Positions 39,824 to 48,290 of a stretch of DNA of 56,024 nt are shown here, in pieces. The stretch is from GCA-2686265 sp036010965 (GTDB lineage: Bacteria; Planctomycetota; UBA1135; GCA-002686595): positions 1-56,024 of the forward strand of contig DASCMO010000112.1 in assembly GCA_036010965.1 (NCBI GenBank), in the 5' to 3' direction. The position numbers and the translations under genes were made by a program. The notes beneath the pieces are model-generated. The model saw nothing but the letters and a program-made list of their open reading frames with translations, was not told the origin of the DNA and did no database searches. Within the stretch, counting starts at the first letter, position 1. Each line of letters starts with the position of its first letter.

Positions 39824-42585
39824 GTGAATGCATCCTCGAAGGAGCCGACGTAGGTGCCATCGGGCGCTTGCTTGAGCACGACCCGCACAATCTCGCCTTG
39901 TGGGCCGCCCTGTCGGAACCACAGGGTCTCGATGCGCTCGGTCGAACGGAGCTGGAAGCGGCGCACGATCCAGCTTCCGGCCGCGCGCAGTTCGGGGACG
40001 ATCAGCTCTTCAATCTCCACCGGACCCACGGCGTAGCGGAACAGAGGCCTGCGCTCGGCGTCCAGGCGACGGCCCAGCACTCGGTAGCCCGCCGCGGCGG
40101 AGTCGCCTGCGGGCCAGGGCGCGTCCTCTTCGGCGAGGATCGCGAAGGGCGGCCCCGGCGGCATGTCGAACACGTCCGGGCTTGGCGGTGACTGGAGCTC
40201 CCCGGCACGGGCGTGCCAGGTCCCGCGGGCGTTGAAGAAACGCCCGCGCCAGACCTTGGCGAGGCGTGAGTTCTGGACGTCGAAGGCGTAGTGAGTGTGG
40301 TTGGGGAAGCCGACCGCGAGGGTGCGGGGGCTGACACCAGCCATGAACACGCCGCAGAGTCGCGGCTCGTTGCGCGCCACCAGTTCGTAATTTCCGTCTG
40401 GCACGACGAGTCCCTCGGGCAGGGGCATCGACGAGCCGAGGCGCAGGTAATTCCACATCGCCACGATCTGCGGCTCGGGATCACCGCCGAGCACGTCCGA
40501 AACGGGGCTCTTTCCCTCGACCCAGAACTCCGGCATGCGGGTGTTCATGTTGATCGAGATCGGATCGAGCAGGAGCCGGCGGAACCAGCCGAAGTTGATG
40601 TGGTTCGTGACCTCGGCGAGGTCGACGGCCGGGATCCCGAGGGAGTCGTAACCGGAGAAGGTGTGGCACTGGATACAACCCAGCCCGTCGGTCCCAACCA
40701 GGCGCCGGCCGTCCTCGATCTGTGCGATGTCAAAGGCTGGCGACTCTTCCCTGTCGGGCGCGTCGTCCAGTTCCAAGAACAGCGCAGGGAGATGACCGAT
40801 GTTCTCGACGCCGAACTGCGGCATGCGCGTGGCCATGTACGGACGGGAGACCTTGCCGTCGAAGAGCACCGACTCCATCCATGCATCGGTCAGCTTGTAG
40901 CCCGCATCACTGAGGTGGGGCGGGATGCGTCCCTCGTCACCCAGGTCGAAGCCGCCGCGGATGAAGAAGAAGTCCCGGCGGTCGGGGTGGGGTCCACCGG
41001 AGGCGTCGCGACGGTGGCAGGCGAGGCAGCGGAAACGCTCAAGGGAGAGCTCGAGTTGCGACGCGGCATCCAGGGCTCGCTCCTCGGTTGCGAGGCTCTT
41101 GACCGTCGCGCGCAATGCCACTCTGTCGCTCTCACTCAGAGCGTAACGCGGAGCTGTGACGGGTGGTGTTGAGGAGAGGCAACCGGGAACTCCCTCGGCG
41201 TCGAGTTTGCCGAAAGGCCGCGCCCTCGCAGGGCCCGGCGACGCGTCGACGGGGTGGCAGGTGGCGCATCCTAAGGACACGAAAGCGCTGCGACCGGAAT
41301 CGACTTTTGCAGGGTCGATGACAAAGGGCGCGTTATCGAGGGGTTCGTAGGCGCGCGACACGTGTGTCAAGCGCGCCACGGGAAGAGGTTGACGCTCGAA
41401 GTTCGGACCCTCCCAACCAACGCTCAGGGATGCGCCGCCGGTGTGTTCGAACATGGTGACGACGATGGTGTGCTTGCCTTTCGAGAGGGTGGCTGTCCCG
41501 GTTCGCTCGGTAGCTCCGTGGAGACCGTCGTTGGCGACCACGAGCTCGCCGTCAATGCGGATCCGGGAGCCGTCGTCCGACTTGGATGAGAAGGTGTACT
41601 CGCCCTCCTCGTCGATCGCGATCGAACCAGAGAACCGAAACCCGAAGTTGTCGGGCCTGTGCTCTGGCAGACCATCGATCGTCTCCACGACGCCGTTGCG
41701 CTTGGGTGTCAGGTCGCCGAACTCGGCTGCGGGACCACGGAAGACCTCCTCGAAGTAGTCGTAGGCGAGGCCTGGGACCTCGACGGGTTCCCGCTCCGTG
41801 CCGTAGGCCTGAGCGCGAAGCAGGTAGAGGGCGATCGAACGCGCCTCTCCCCCGGTCAGACTGAGCGATGGCATTCGTCCGGAGGGGCGCACGAGCTGGG
41901 GGGCAACCAGGAAGCGCGTCAGGGCCTCCACCGTGGTCTTGCGTGCGAGGTCTCCGAGAGCGACGGGCTCCTCGTCCCAGACACCGGGCTGAACATGGGG
42001 CTCATCGTCCTCCGCAGCGTCGGCGCGGGCTTCAGCTCTCATCTGTTCGGTGAGCGAGGCCCAGTCTTGATCGAGCTCCCAGAGCGTCTCAAGGGGGCCG
42101 TGGCAGGCAACGCATCCGACCTCGTGGAACAGTTGCCTGCCGGCTTCCAGTTGTCCCGCGTAGGCGCCCACGGGTGCTTGATCCAGCGGCCCACCGAGAG
42201 AGGCGAGGTAGTGCACGAGGGTCTCGACGGTGGTGGCGCGATCGTCGTCGTTCAGGTGCCAGAGCACATCAGGCATCGTCGATCGAGGCTCGACGGACCG
42301 CGGGTCGGAGAGGAACGCGCGCAGGTACTGGGGCGTGAGGCGGGCACCGGCATCGTCGAGCAGGGGCGCGCGCTCGGGCTGCAGGCGAGCGGTCACCGCC
42401 TCCGGTGCGGCGTGACAGGACAAGCACCCGAGCTCACCGAGCAGCAGCTCGCCTCGTCGCGGCACTTCCACCGCCGTCGGCCGCGAAGAGCCGGCGTGCG
42501 TGGCACCGAGGGCCGCGAAGAGGAGCGTGACGGTGCAAGCGCGGAGCAGGCTGCGCCCCGAGTTGACGAGGCCGAGGTCAAGCAT
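39817..42585 (-). CDS. Exported five-heme cytochrome c with PA14 domain
   Basis: The 922-residue product starts at ATG 42585 (an upstream ATG at 42633 is possible) with a hydrophobic signal segment (ACTVTLLFAALGATHAG). Five CxxCH heme sites are visible: CLSCH (54-58), CVACH (158-162), CATCH (440-444), CLACH (520-524) and CIQCH (637-641). Between the second and third, residues about 275-395 form a PA14 carbohydrate-binding domain (YTFSSKSDDGSRIRIDGELVV, HTIVVTMFEHTGGASLSVGW). After residue 700 the chain is beta-rich with no heme. Heme-PA14 chimeras are typical of PVC bacteria. It probably relays electrons from a sugar-oxidising partner, such as the propeller encoded just downstream. It overlaps the symporter gene by 8 bp. 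Confidence 0.85.
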   Translation of the reverse strand: MLDLGLVNSGRSLLRACTVTLLFAALGATHAGSSRPTAVEVPRRGELLLGELGCLSCHAAPEAVTARLQPERAPLLDDAGARLTPQYLRAFLSDPRSVEPRSTMPDVLWHLNDDDRATTVETLVHYLASLGGPLDQAPVGAYAGQLEAGRQLFHEVGCVACHGPLETLWELDQDWASLTEQMRAEARADAAEDDEPHVQPGVWDEEPVALGDLARKTTVEALTRFLVAPQLVRPSGRMPSLSLTGGEARSIALYLLRAQAYGTEREPVEVPGLAYDYFEEVFRGPAAEFGDLTPKRNGVVETIDGLPEHRPDNFGFRFSGSIAIDEEGEYTFSSKSDDGSRIRIDGELVVANDGLHGATERTGTATLSKGKHTIVVTMFEHTGGASLSVGWEGPNFERQPLPVARLTHVSRAYEPLDNAPFVIDPAKVDSGRSAFVSLGCATCHPVDASPGPARARPFGKLDAEGVPGCLSSTPPVTAPRYALSESDRVALRATVKSLATEERALDAASQLELSLERFRCLACHRRDASGGPHPDRRDFFFIRGGFDLGDEGRIPPHLSDAGYKLTDAWMESVLFDGKVSRPYMATRMPQFGVENIGHLPALFLELDDAPDREESPAFDIAQIEDGRRLVGTDGLGCIQCHTFSGYDSLGIPAVDLAEVTNHINFGWFRRLLLDPISINMNTRMPEFWVEGKSPVSDVLGGDPEPQIVAMWNYLRLGSSMPLPEGLVVPDGNYELVARNEPRLCGVFMAGVSPRTLAVGFPNHTHYAFDVQNSRLAKVWRGRFFNARGTWHARAGELQSPPSPDVFDMPPGPPFAILAEEDAPWPAGDSAAAGYRVLGRRLDAERRPLFRYAVGPVEIEELIVPELRAAGSWIVRRFQLRSTERIETLWFRQGGPQGEIVRVVLKQAPDGTYVGSFEDAFTW

Positions 42586-44401
42586 TGATCTTGCCGGCCT
42601 CATCGGCCGTGCGGGGAATACGAATGTTCTCAACGAGGCGCTGGACCTCCGCCGGCGGTGACGGGGTGAAGCGCGAGACGATCATGGCCACCCCAAAGTT
42701 GATCAGCATGCCCACCGTTCCGATCCCCTCGGGAGAGATCCCGAACAGCCAGCGATCGGGGGTGTTCGCCGCGGGGTTGGCAAACTTGAAATAGATGATG
42801 TAAGCGGCCGTGAAGGAGATCCCAACCAGCATCCCGCTGATCGCGCCCTCGCGGTTCATGCGCTTGGAGAAGATGCCCATGATGATCGCGGGGAAGAAGG
42901 AGGCCGCCGCGAGGCCGAAGGCGAAGGCGACCACCTCGGCCACGAAGCCGGGGGGGTTGATACCCATGTATCCGGCAACGCACACCGCGACCGCGGCGCT
43001 GATTCGCGCGGCTTTCAGCTCTCCGGATTCGGTGATCTGCGGTAGCAGCGAGCGCTTGAGGAGGTCGTGGCTGACGGCTGACGAGACCACGAGCAGTAAG
43101 CCGGCGGCGGTCGAGAGTGCGGCCGCGAGTCCCCCGGCCGCCACCAGACCGATGATCCAGTTGGGCAGGCGTGCGATCTCGGGATTGGCGAGCACCATGA
43201 TGTCGCGGTCGACATAGAGTTCGTTCGCGTTTGCTGTCGGCTCGTTCTGCACGAGCCGTTCCCCGCTGGCCCCTCTCTCACCGCTGAACTTCGGCGCGAC
43301 CTTCTTCTGGTCCTCTATGGGGGCGAAGGGCGCTCCCGCGCGATAGGTCACGCGGCCGTCGAGGTCCTTGTCGATCCATGCGATGAGGCCCGTCGCCTCC
43401 CAGGTCTTGAACCACTCCGGGAGCACCCGATCGTCTGGCGCCGCTGTGGCCGCGTCGTAGTGCGCTCCCTCGACCTTCTCGATCAGGTTGACGCGAGCGA
43501 ACGCCGCGACGGCCGGAGCGGTCGTGTAGAGGATCGCTATGAACAGTAACGCCCAGCCGACGGACGTTCGCGCATCGCGCACTCGCGGCACCGTGTAGAA
43601 GCGGATGATCACGTGCGGCAGCCCGGCGGTACCGACCATCAGTGCGGCGGTGATGAAGAAGATGTCGATCGTCGATTTGGAGCCGCCGGTGTAGGGGCTG
43701 AATCCCAGCTGCTCGTGGAGGCCATCGAGGCGATCGAGCAAGGCCGCGCCGGTATTGGTGACATCGCCGCCCAAACCAAGCTGCGGGACGGCGTTTCCCG
43801 AGATCATGATGGAGATGAAGATCGCCGGGACCATGTAGGCGAAGATCAGCACGCAGTACTGAGCGACCTGCGTGTAGGTGATCCCCTTCATCCCGCCCAG
43901 GACGGCGTAGAAGAACACGATCGCCATGCCGAAGAAGACCCCGGTGTTGATCGGGACCTCGAGGAAGCGGCTGAAGACGATGCCGACACCGCGCATCTGT
44001 CCCGCGACATAGGTGAAGGAGATGAAGATGGCGCAGAAGACCGCGACGATGCGCGCGCTCGAGGAGTAGTAACGGTCGCCGATGAAGTCGGGCACCGTGA
44101 ACTTCCCGAACTTGCGGAGGTAGGGCGCGAGGAGCAGCGCGAGCAGCACATACCCGCCGGTCCAGCCCATCAGGTACACGGAGCCGTCGTACCCGAGGAA
44201 CGAGATCAGTCCGGCCATGGAGATGAAGGACGCGGCCGACATCCAGTCGGCGGCGGTCGCCATCCCGTTGGCGATCGGCGGGACGCCCGCTCCAGCGACG
44301 TAGAATTCCTTGGTCGAGGCCGCGCGTGAGCGGATGGCAATGCCGATGTACAGCGCGAACGACAGTCCAACGATCAGGAAGGTCCAGCCCTGGATGCTCA
44401 T
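42578..44401 (-). CDS. Sodium:solute symporter, acetate permease ActP-like
   Basis: The product has 607 residues with about 13 transmembrane helices. The start MSIQGWTFLIVGLSFALYIGIA and the N-terminal signature KEFYVAGAGVPPIANGMATAADWMSAASF are diagnostic of the SSS family near ActP, including the unwound TM1 helix region. GYDGSVYLMGWTGGY and GGMKGITYTQVAQY follow in order. A large cytoplasmic or periplasmic loop of about 100 residues (around residues 320-410) breaks the helix pattern and is longer than in typical ActP. It is paired with the DUF4212 gene 27 bp upstream, which is a common arrangement. Substrate may be a small monocarboxylate. Confidence 0.87.
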   Translation of the reverse strand: MSIQGWTFLIVGLSFALYIGIAIRSRAASTKEFYVAGAGVPPIANGMATAADWMSAASFISMAGLISFLGYDGSVYLMGWTGGYVLLALLLAPYLRKFGKFTVPDFIGDRYYSSSARIVAVFCAIFISFTYVAGQMRGVGIVFSRFLEVPINTGVFFGMAIVFFYAVLGGMKGITYTQVAQYCVLIFAYMVPAIFISIMISGNAVPQLGLGGDVTNTGAALLDRLDGLHEQLGFSPYTGGSKSTIDIFFITAALMVGTAGLPHVIIRFYTVPRVRDARTSVGWALLFIAILYTTAPAVAAFARVNLIEKVEGAHYDAATAAPDDRVLPEWFKTWEATGLIAWIDKDLDGRVTYRAGAPFAPIEDQKKVAPKFSGERGASGERLVQNEPTANANELYVDRDIMVLANPEIARLPNWIIGLVAAGGLAAALSTAAGLLLVVSSAVSHDLLKRSLLPQITESGELKAARISAAVAVCVAGYMGINPPGFVAEVVAFAFGLAAASFFPAIIMGIFSKRMNREGAISGMLVGISFTAAYIIYFKFANPAANTPDRWLFGISPEGIGTVGMLINFGVAMIVSRFTPSPPAEVQRLVENIRIPRTADEAGKINA

Positions 44402-44428
44402 GCTCAGATGTCGTGGGGCAAGCGGCGG

Positions 44429-44698
44429 TCAATCCTCGGAAACACCGTGCTTGTCATCCAGGCGATTCATGAGGCGCACGTAGACGAAGATGAGCACGAC
44501 GAACACGTAGATGGAGCCTTGCTGGGCGAACCAGAAGCCCAGCTTGAAGCCCGTTCCGGGAATCCGCAGGCGGTTCAGGGGTTCGACGAACACGATGCCG
44601 CAGAGGTAGGAGACCGAAAACCAGACCGAGAGCAGGATGGCCACGTAGCGGATGTTCGTGCGCCAATAGGTCTCGTGGTTCGGTCGGCCTTCACTCAT
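44429..44698 (-). CDS. DUF4212 small membrane subunit of a sodium symporter
   Basis: This 89-residue protein with two transmembrane helices reads NHETYWRTNIRYVAILLSVWFSVSYLCGIV, then LGFWFAQQGSIYVFVVLIFVYVRLMNRLD. This is the DUF4212 pattern found just before SSS-family permeases, where the small protein is thought to be a partner subunit. It is the first gene of the minus-strand operon to 37188. On the minus strand GGGTAGAAT at 44744-44752 sits 45 nt upstream and resembles the -10-like box of other genes here. Confidence 0.85.
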   Translation of the reverse strand: MSEGRPNHETYWRTNIRYVAILLSVWFSVSYLCGIVFVEPLNRLRIPGTGFKLGFWFAQQGSIYVFVVLIFVYVRLMNRLDDKHGVSED

Positions 44699-44743
44699 TG
44701 TGCGTGGGGGCTGGGGGCGGCGTCGCGGACGGCGTGCGCCGGG

Positions 44744-44752
44744 ATTCTACCC
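44744..44752 (-). promoter_or_regulatory. GGGTAGAAT box, putative extended -10 element
   Basis: On the minus strand GGGTAGAAT ends 45 nt before the DUF4212 start. The TAGAAT hexamer is closer to the TATAAT consensus than the TAGCAT forms elsewhere. No -35 is clear. Confidence 0.4.
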
Positions 44753-44867
44753 CGTCCGCGGCTGTTCGTCAGGGGCGGGCGGCGCGAAGAAGCCGCGCTT
44801 CTTGCGGGCGAGATCGACTAGGCTTCAGGCATACCGGACAGCATCGATATCGAGAGGGCGGCAGACC

Positions 44868-46160
44868 ATGAGCGTGAGCAGCACACGGCGAGATTTTCTG
44901 AGGACCTCTGCAGTAGCCGGGACCGGCTTCTGGTTGGCGTCGCGCTCGGCGCAGGCCTTGCACGGCTCTCCGAACGAGAAGCTCGACATTGGCGTTGTGG
45001 GGGTCGCCAACCGCGGGGCGGCCAACCTGGCCGGTGTGGGAGGGGAGAACATCGTCGCCCTGTGTGATGTGGACGAGCGCCATCTGGGCCAGGCTGCGGG
45101 CCGCTTCCCAGGGGCGAAAACTTACAACGACTTCCGCAGGATGATCGATGCGGAAAAACTCGACGCGGTCGTCGTGTGCACCGCTGACCACACCCACGCC
45201 GTCGTGACCTTGGCTGCCTTGCGTGCGGGATGCCACGTGTACTGCGAGAAGCCTCTCACGCGGACGGTCCATGAAGCCCGCCTCGTGGCGGAGACGGCGC
45301 GTGAGGAAGGCCTCATCACGCAGATGGGCACGCAGATTCACGCCCAGGACAACTACCGTCGCGTGGTCGAACTGATCCGCACCGGAGCGATCGGATCCGT
45401 GTCGGAAGTCCATGTCCTGTGCGGGAAGAACTGGGGAGGAAATGGCGCGCCCACGGGGACCTTCGAGGTTCCCGACCACTTGCACTGGGACCTGTGGCTC
45501 GGCCCCGGCGCTGAGCGGCCCTACAACCCCGCCTACCATCCGGCCAACTGGCGGCGCTACTGGGCCTTCGGGGGCGGCACGCTGACCGACATGGCCTGTC
45601 ACTACATGGACCTGCCCTTCTGGGCGCTCGATCTGCATCACCCGCTGTCGGTCGAGGCCGATGGACCGGAAGTGAACGAGCACACGGCCCCCGCGTGGCT
45701 CGTCGTGCGCTATCAATTCCCGCGCCGCGGCGATCGCCGGGAGCTGGCCTTGACCTGGTGGGATGGAGGTCATCGTCCCACGGAGCGCCTCGCCGAGTTC
45801 GGGCTGGAGAGCTGGCACAACGGCATCCTGTTCGTGGGGGACGGCGGCTGGCTGATCGCCGATTACAGCCGTCTTCAGCTGGGGCCGGCTGCGGATTTCG
45901 AGGCCTTCGAAGCTCCCGAGCCTTTCATCCCGACCTCGATGGGCCACCACGCGGAGTGGATCGCCGCCTGCAAGGAGGGTGGACCGACGACCTGCAACTT
46001 CGACTACTCAGGGCGCCTGACCGAGACCATCCTGCTCGGAGCCGTCGCCTTCCGCACCGGCGAACGCCTCGATTGGGACGCCGCGAAGCTCGAAGCTCGC
46101 GGATGCCCGGCCGCCGAGCCGTTCATCAGGCGCGAGGCCCGCGAGGGCTGGGAGCTCTAG
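44868..46160 (+). CDS. Tat-exported Gfo/Idh/MocA family oxidoreductase
   Basis: This 430-residue protein begins with a twin-arginine signal (STRRDFLRTSAVAGTGFWL). A Rossmann NAD(P) domain follows (IGVVGVANRGAANLAG, then the CDVDERHLG acidic segment). Next come the C-terminal Gfo/Idh/MocA domain, the conserved EKPLTRTVHEAR motif (Glu-Lys-Pro) and FGGGTLTDMACHYMDLPFWAL with its active-site His. Family members oxidise or reduce sugars at one carbon, sometimes with cofactor retained on export. The ATG at 44868 is chosen because it directly precedes the Tat motif; the frame is open further upstream. Its stop and that of the convergent LRR gene share the CTAG at 46157-46160. Confidence 0.87.
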   Translation: MSVSSTRRDFLRTSAVAGTGFWLASRSAQALHGSPNEKLDIGVVGVANRGAANLAGVGGENIVALCDVDERHLGQAAGRFPGAKTYNDFRRMIDAEKLDAVVVCTADHTHAVVTLAALRAGCHVYCEKPLTRTVHEARLVAETAREEGLITQMGTQIHAQDNYRRVVELIRTGAIGSVSEVHVLCGKNWGGNGAPTGTFEVPDHLHWDLWLGPGAERPYNPAYHPANWRRYWAFGGGTLTDMACHYMDLPFWALDLHHPLSVEADGPEVNEHTAPAWLVVRYQFPRRGDRRELALTWWDGGHRPTERLAEFGLESWHNGILFVGDGGWLIADYSRLQLGPAADFEAFEAPEPFIPTSMGHHAEWIAACKEGGPTTCNFDYSGRLTETILLGAVAFRTGERLDWDAAKLEARGCPAAEPFIRREAREGWEL

Positions 46161-47059
46161 CCGGGATTACACTTCTTGCAGACCTCACCCTTGCCGGTGG
46201 CCTCGACGCAGCAGGGATGGGCGCAGGCCTTGCCCTCTGCCTGGGCCTTGTCGCAGCAGGTCTCGGCCTTCTTGGGGTTGCACTTGAAGCAGACGGTTCC
46301 CGCCGCGGTGGCCGCGACGCAGCAGGGATGGGCGCAGGCCTTGCCTTCTGCCTGGGCCTTGTCGCAGCAGGTCTCGGCCTTCTTGGGGTTGCACTTGAAG
46401 CAGACGGTTCCCGCCGCGGTGGCCGCGACGCAGCAGGGATGGGCGCAGGCCTTGCCCTCTGCCTGGGCCTTGTCGCAGCAGGTCCCCTCGACGGGCGGCG
46501 CCACCTGCGGGCGTTCGTCCCAACCGCGATTGACGGAGAGCGAGGGGAGGCTCGCCGAGAGTCGCGCGGCGCCCTCCTCCGTGACCTTTGTCTCCCAGAC
46601 GAAGAGCTTGCGCAGGTTCGCGAGGCCCGCGAGGTGCGCCAGTCCCTCATCGCCGACCGCAGTCCCGTAGAGGTTCAGGTAGACCAGCGCTTGGAGCCCG
46701 TCCAGGTGCGCCAGACCCGCATCGGTCACCGCCGTCTTCTCCAGGTAGAGGCGCTCGAGCTGCTCGAGCGCACCAACATGGATCAGGGCAGAGTCGCCGA
46801 CCGCGGTGCGGCCGAGGCGCAATTCCCGAATCTCGGGGACCTGGACGAGCAGCGCCAGGACCGCGTCGCTCACGGTCTTGCCGTGCAGGGAGAAGTTGAC
46901 ACTGAGCTCAATGGTCTCCGCCGAGATTTGCGTCACCCGCCCTCCCGCGGCATCGATGGCGTCGAGCGCCTTCTGGCGCGGATTGGCGGCGGGATCTTGC
47001 GTCGACTGGGAGGCGCCGACCAGGCACAGGGCGGCGATCAGACCGATGGGGCTGGACAT
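46157..47059 (-). CDS. Exported leucine-rich repeat protein with three Cys-rich tandem repeats
   Basis: The 300-residue product starts at ATG 47059, behind ACGAGG and with a signal peptide (MSSPIGLIAALCLVGASQS). The middle has LRR repeats of planctomycete type (LRLGRTAVGDSALIHVGALEQLERLYLEKTAVTDAGLAHLDGLQAL in outline). The C-terminal third is three 37-residue repeats, the last truncated, each with seven Cys and one His. They share CCDKAQAEGKACAHPCCV and VCFKCNPKK. Such dense Cys could bind metals or form disulfides outside the cytoplasm. The function is unknown. The gene is converging with the Gfo/Idh gene and has its own promoter-like TATGAT upstream. Confidence 0.8.
   Translation of the reverse strand: MSSPIGLIAALCLVGASQSTQDPAANPRQKALDAIDAAGGRVTQISAETIELSVNFSLHGKTVSDAVLALLVQVPEIRELRLGRTAVGDSALIHVGALEQLERLYLEKTAVTDAGLAHLDGLQALVYLNLYGTAVGDEGLAHLAGLANLRKLFVWETKVTEEGAARLSASLPSLSVNRGWDERPQVAPPVEGTCCDKAQAEGKACAHPCCVAATAAGTVCFKCNPKKAETCCDKAQAEGKACAHPCCVAATAAGTVCFKCNPKKAETCCDKAQAEGKACAHPCCVEATGKGEVCKKCNPG
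46160..46480 (-). repeat. Three near-identical 111-bp tandem repeats coding Cys-rich units
   Basis: The period is exactly 111 bp: the block GACGCAGCAGGGATGGGCGC recurs at 46205, 46316 and 46427. The two inner units differ from each other at very few positions. Each unit encodes a 37-residue Cys-rich segment of the LRR protein, and the last lacks its final residues. The frame is kept, so the repeats are coding and selected or recently expanded. Confidence 0.85.
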
Positions 47060-47102
47060 CACGGACCTCGTTCTTCGGAGGGGAGCGGAGATGAGACGCA
47101 CC

Positions 47103-47111
47103 ATCATAGCA
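47103..47111 (-). promoter_or_regulatory. Extended -10 element TGCTATGAT
   Basis: On the minus strand TGCTATGAT matches the extended -10 form (TGn then five of six bases of TATAAT). It lies about 43 nt upstream of the ATG at 47059, with an ACGAGG ribosome binding site between. It lies in the 95-bp gap between the ABC permease and the LRR gene. Confidence 0.45.
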
Positions 47112-47153
47112 CCATCCCAGACCCGCGCACCGGTGGCGCTTTGCGCCCCTTGC

Positions 47154-48290
47154 TCAAGGCTCGTCGCGCCTGCGCGCCTCACTGCGCCGGGTGACGGCGC
47201 GCCGAACGAGCTCATCGGCCACCACGCCCAGTAGGATCACCGCGCCGATGATCGAGAACTCCAGCTGGGTGGGAATCTTCAACAGATTGATCGAGTTGTA
47301 GAGCACGCGCATGACCGCCGCGCCGATCACGACGCCCAGGACTGAGCCCTCGCCGCCGCGCAGGCTGCAGCCGCCGAGCACGGCGGCGGCGATTGCGTAG
47401 AGCTCATAGAAGTTGCCGTGCATCGCCGGCTGCACCGAGTTCACGTCGAGAGCGAACAGGATCCCTCCGAGTCCCGCCAGGAAGGAACACGACACGTAGG
47501 CCAGGATCACGACGCGGTCGGTGTCGATGCCGCTGTAGCGTGCTGCCGTCTCGTTGCGCCCGATGGCGTAGAGGTAGCGCCCGCCGACGGTGCCGTTCAG
47601 GAAGAGCGCGGCGCATAGGGCGATGCCGATCATGATCAAAAAGGGCGTCGGGGCCCTCACCCGTGAGATCTCGCCCAGATCGAAGAGGCCCGTCGCCGCT
47701 GCGGCGATCAAGATCACGCCCGCGCCGACCAGGGGCCAGCGCCGGAGCGGACTCCCTCCGCGGCGCGCCCGCATCCACTCGAACGCGATGGCCGCGGCAG
47801 CTAGCGCGGCGACCACGACTACCAGGGAGCAGGGCTTGCCCGTGACGAGGGCTCGCAAGTCGCCGTGATCTGCCCCGAATCCCTGGGTCTGGTCGCCCGT
47901 CACGAAGCGCGCGTAGCCGCGATAGAAGAGCAGGCCGCAGAGGGTCACGACGAAGGGCTGCAAGCGCAGCTTCGTGATCAGGATCCCGTGGAACAGGCCG
48001 ATGGTCAGGGCGAGGGCGAGCACGGCGCAGAGCGCCGCGGGGACGCCGAATCCCCACTCGTTCATGAGCCACGGCAAGAGGCAGCCGACGAGCCCTACGA
48101 CCGATCCGATCGAGAGGTCGATTCCGCCGGTGATGATCACGAACGAGACGCCGATCGAGAGGATCCCAAAGAGCGAGGTCCAGCGGATGACGTTCTGCAG
48201 GTTGTAGGCGCTCAAGAACTGCGGGTTGATCAACGCCGTCAGGACGCAAGCGAAGACGAGCAGGCCCAGGATGCCCAGGATCTTCCTCAT
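47154..48290 (-). CDS. Sugar ABC transporter permease (RbsC family)
   Basis: The product has 378 residues with about nine or ten transmembrane helices. It carries the family block IGVSFVIITGGIDLSIGSVVGLVG near residue 45 and the later AIGRNETAARYSGIDTDRV and AAVLGGCSLRGGEGSVLGVVIGA. These match RbsC/XylH-type permeases of monosaccharide ABC importers. Its ATG overlaps the stop of the ATPase gene by 4 bp, completing an order of binding protein, ATPase, permease. A mid-protein insertion of about 80 residues (around residues 125-205) makes it longer than RbsC. The sugar is unknown. Confidence 0.9.
   Translation of the reverse strand: MRKILGILGLLVFACVLTALINPQFLSAYNLQNVIRWTSLFGILSIGVSFVIITGGIDLSIGSVVGLVGCLLPWLMNEWGFGVPAALCAVLALALTIGLFHGILITKLRLQPFVVTLCGLLFYRGYARFVTGDQTQGFGADHGDLRALVTGKPCSLVVVVAALAAAAIAFEWMRARRGGSPLRRWPLVGAGVILIAAAATGLFDLGEISRVRAPTPFLIMIGIALCAALFLNGTVGGRYLYAIGRNETAARYSGIDTDRVVILAYVSCSFLAGLGGILFALDVNSVQPAMHGNFYELYAIAAAVLGGCSLRGGEGSVLGVVIGAAVMRVLYNSINLLKIPTQLEFSIIGAVILLGVVADELVRRAVTRRSEARRRDEP

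Noticed and set aside
46160..46480. Tandem repeats as a possible CRISPR array
   Set aside because: Period 111 bp without distinct spacers, in frame within a Cys-rich coding region; no cas genes.
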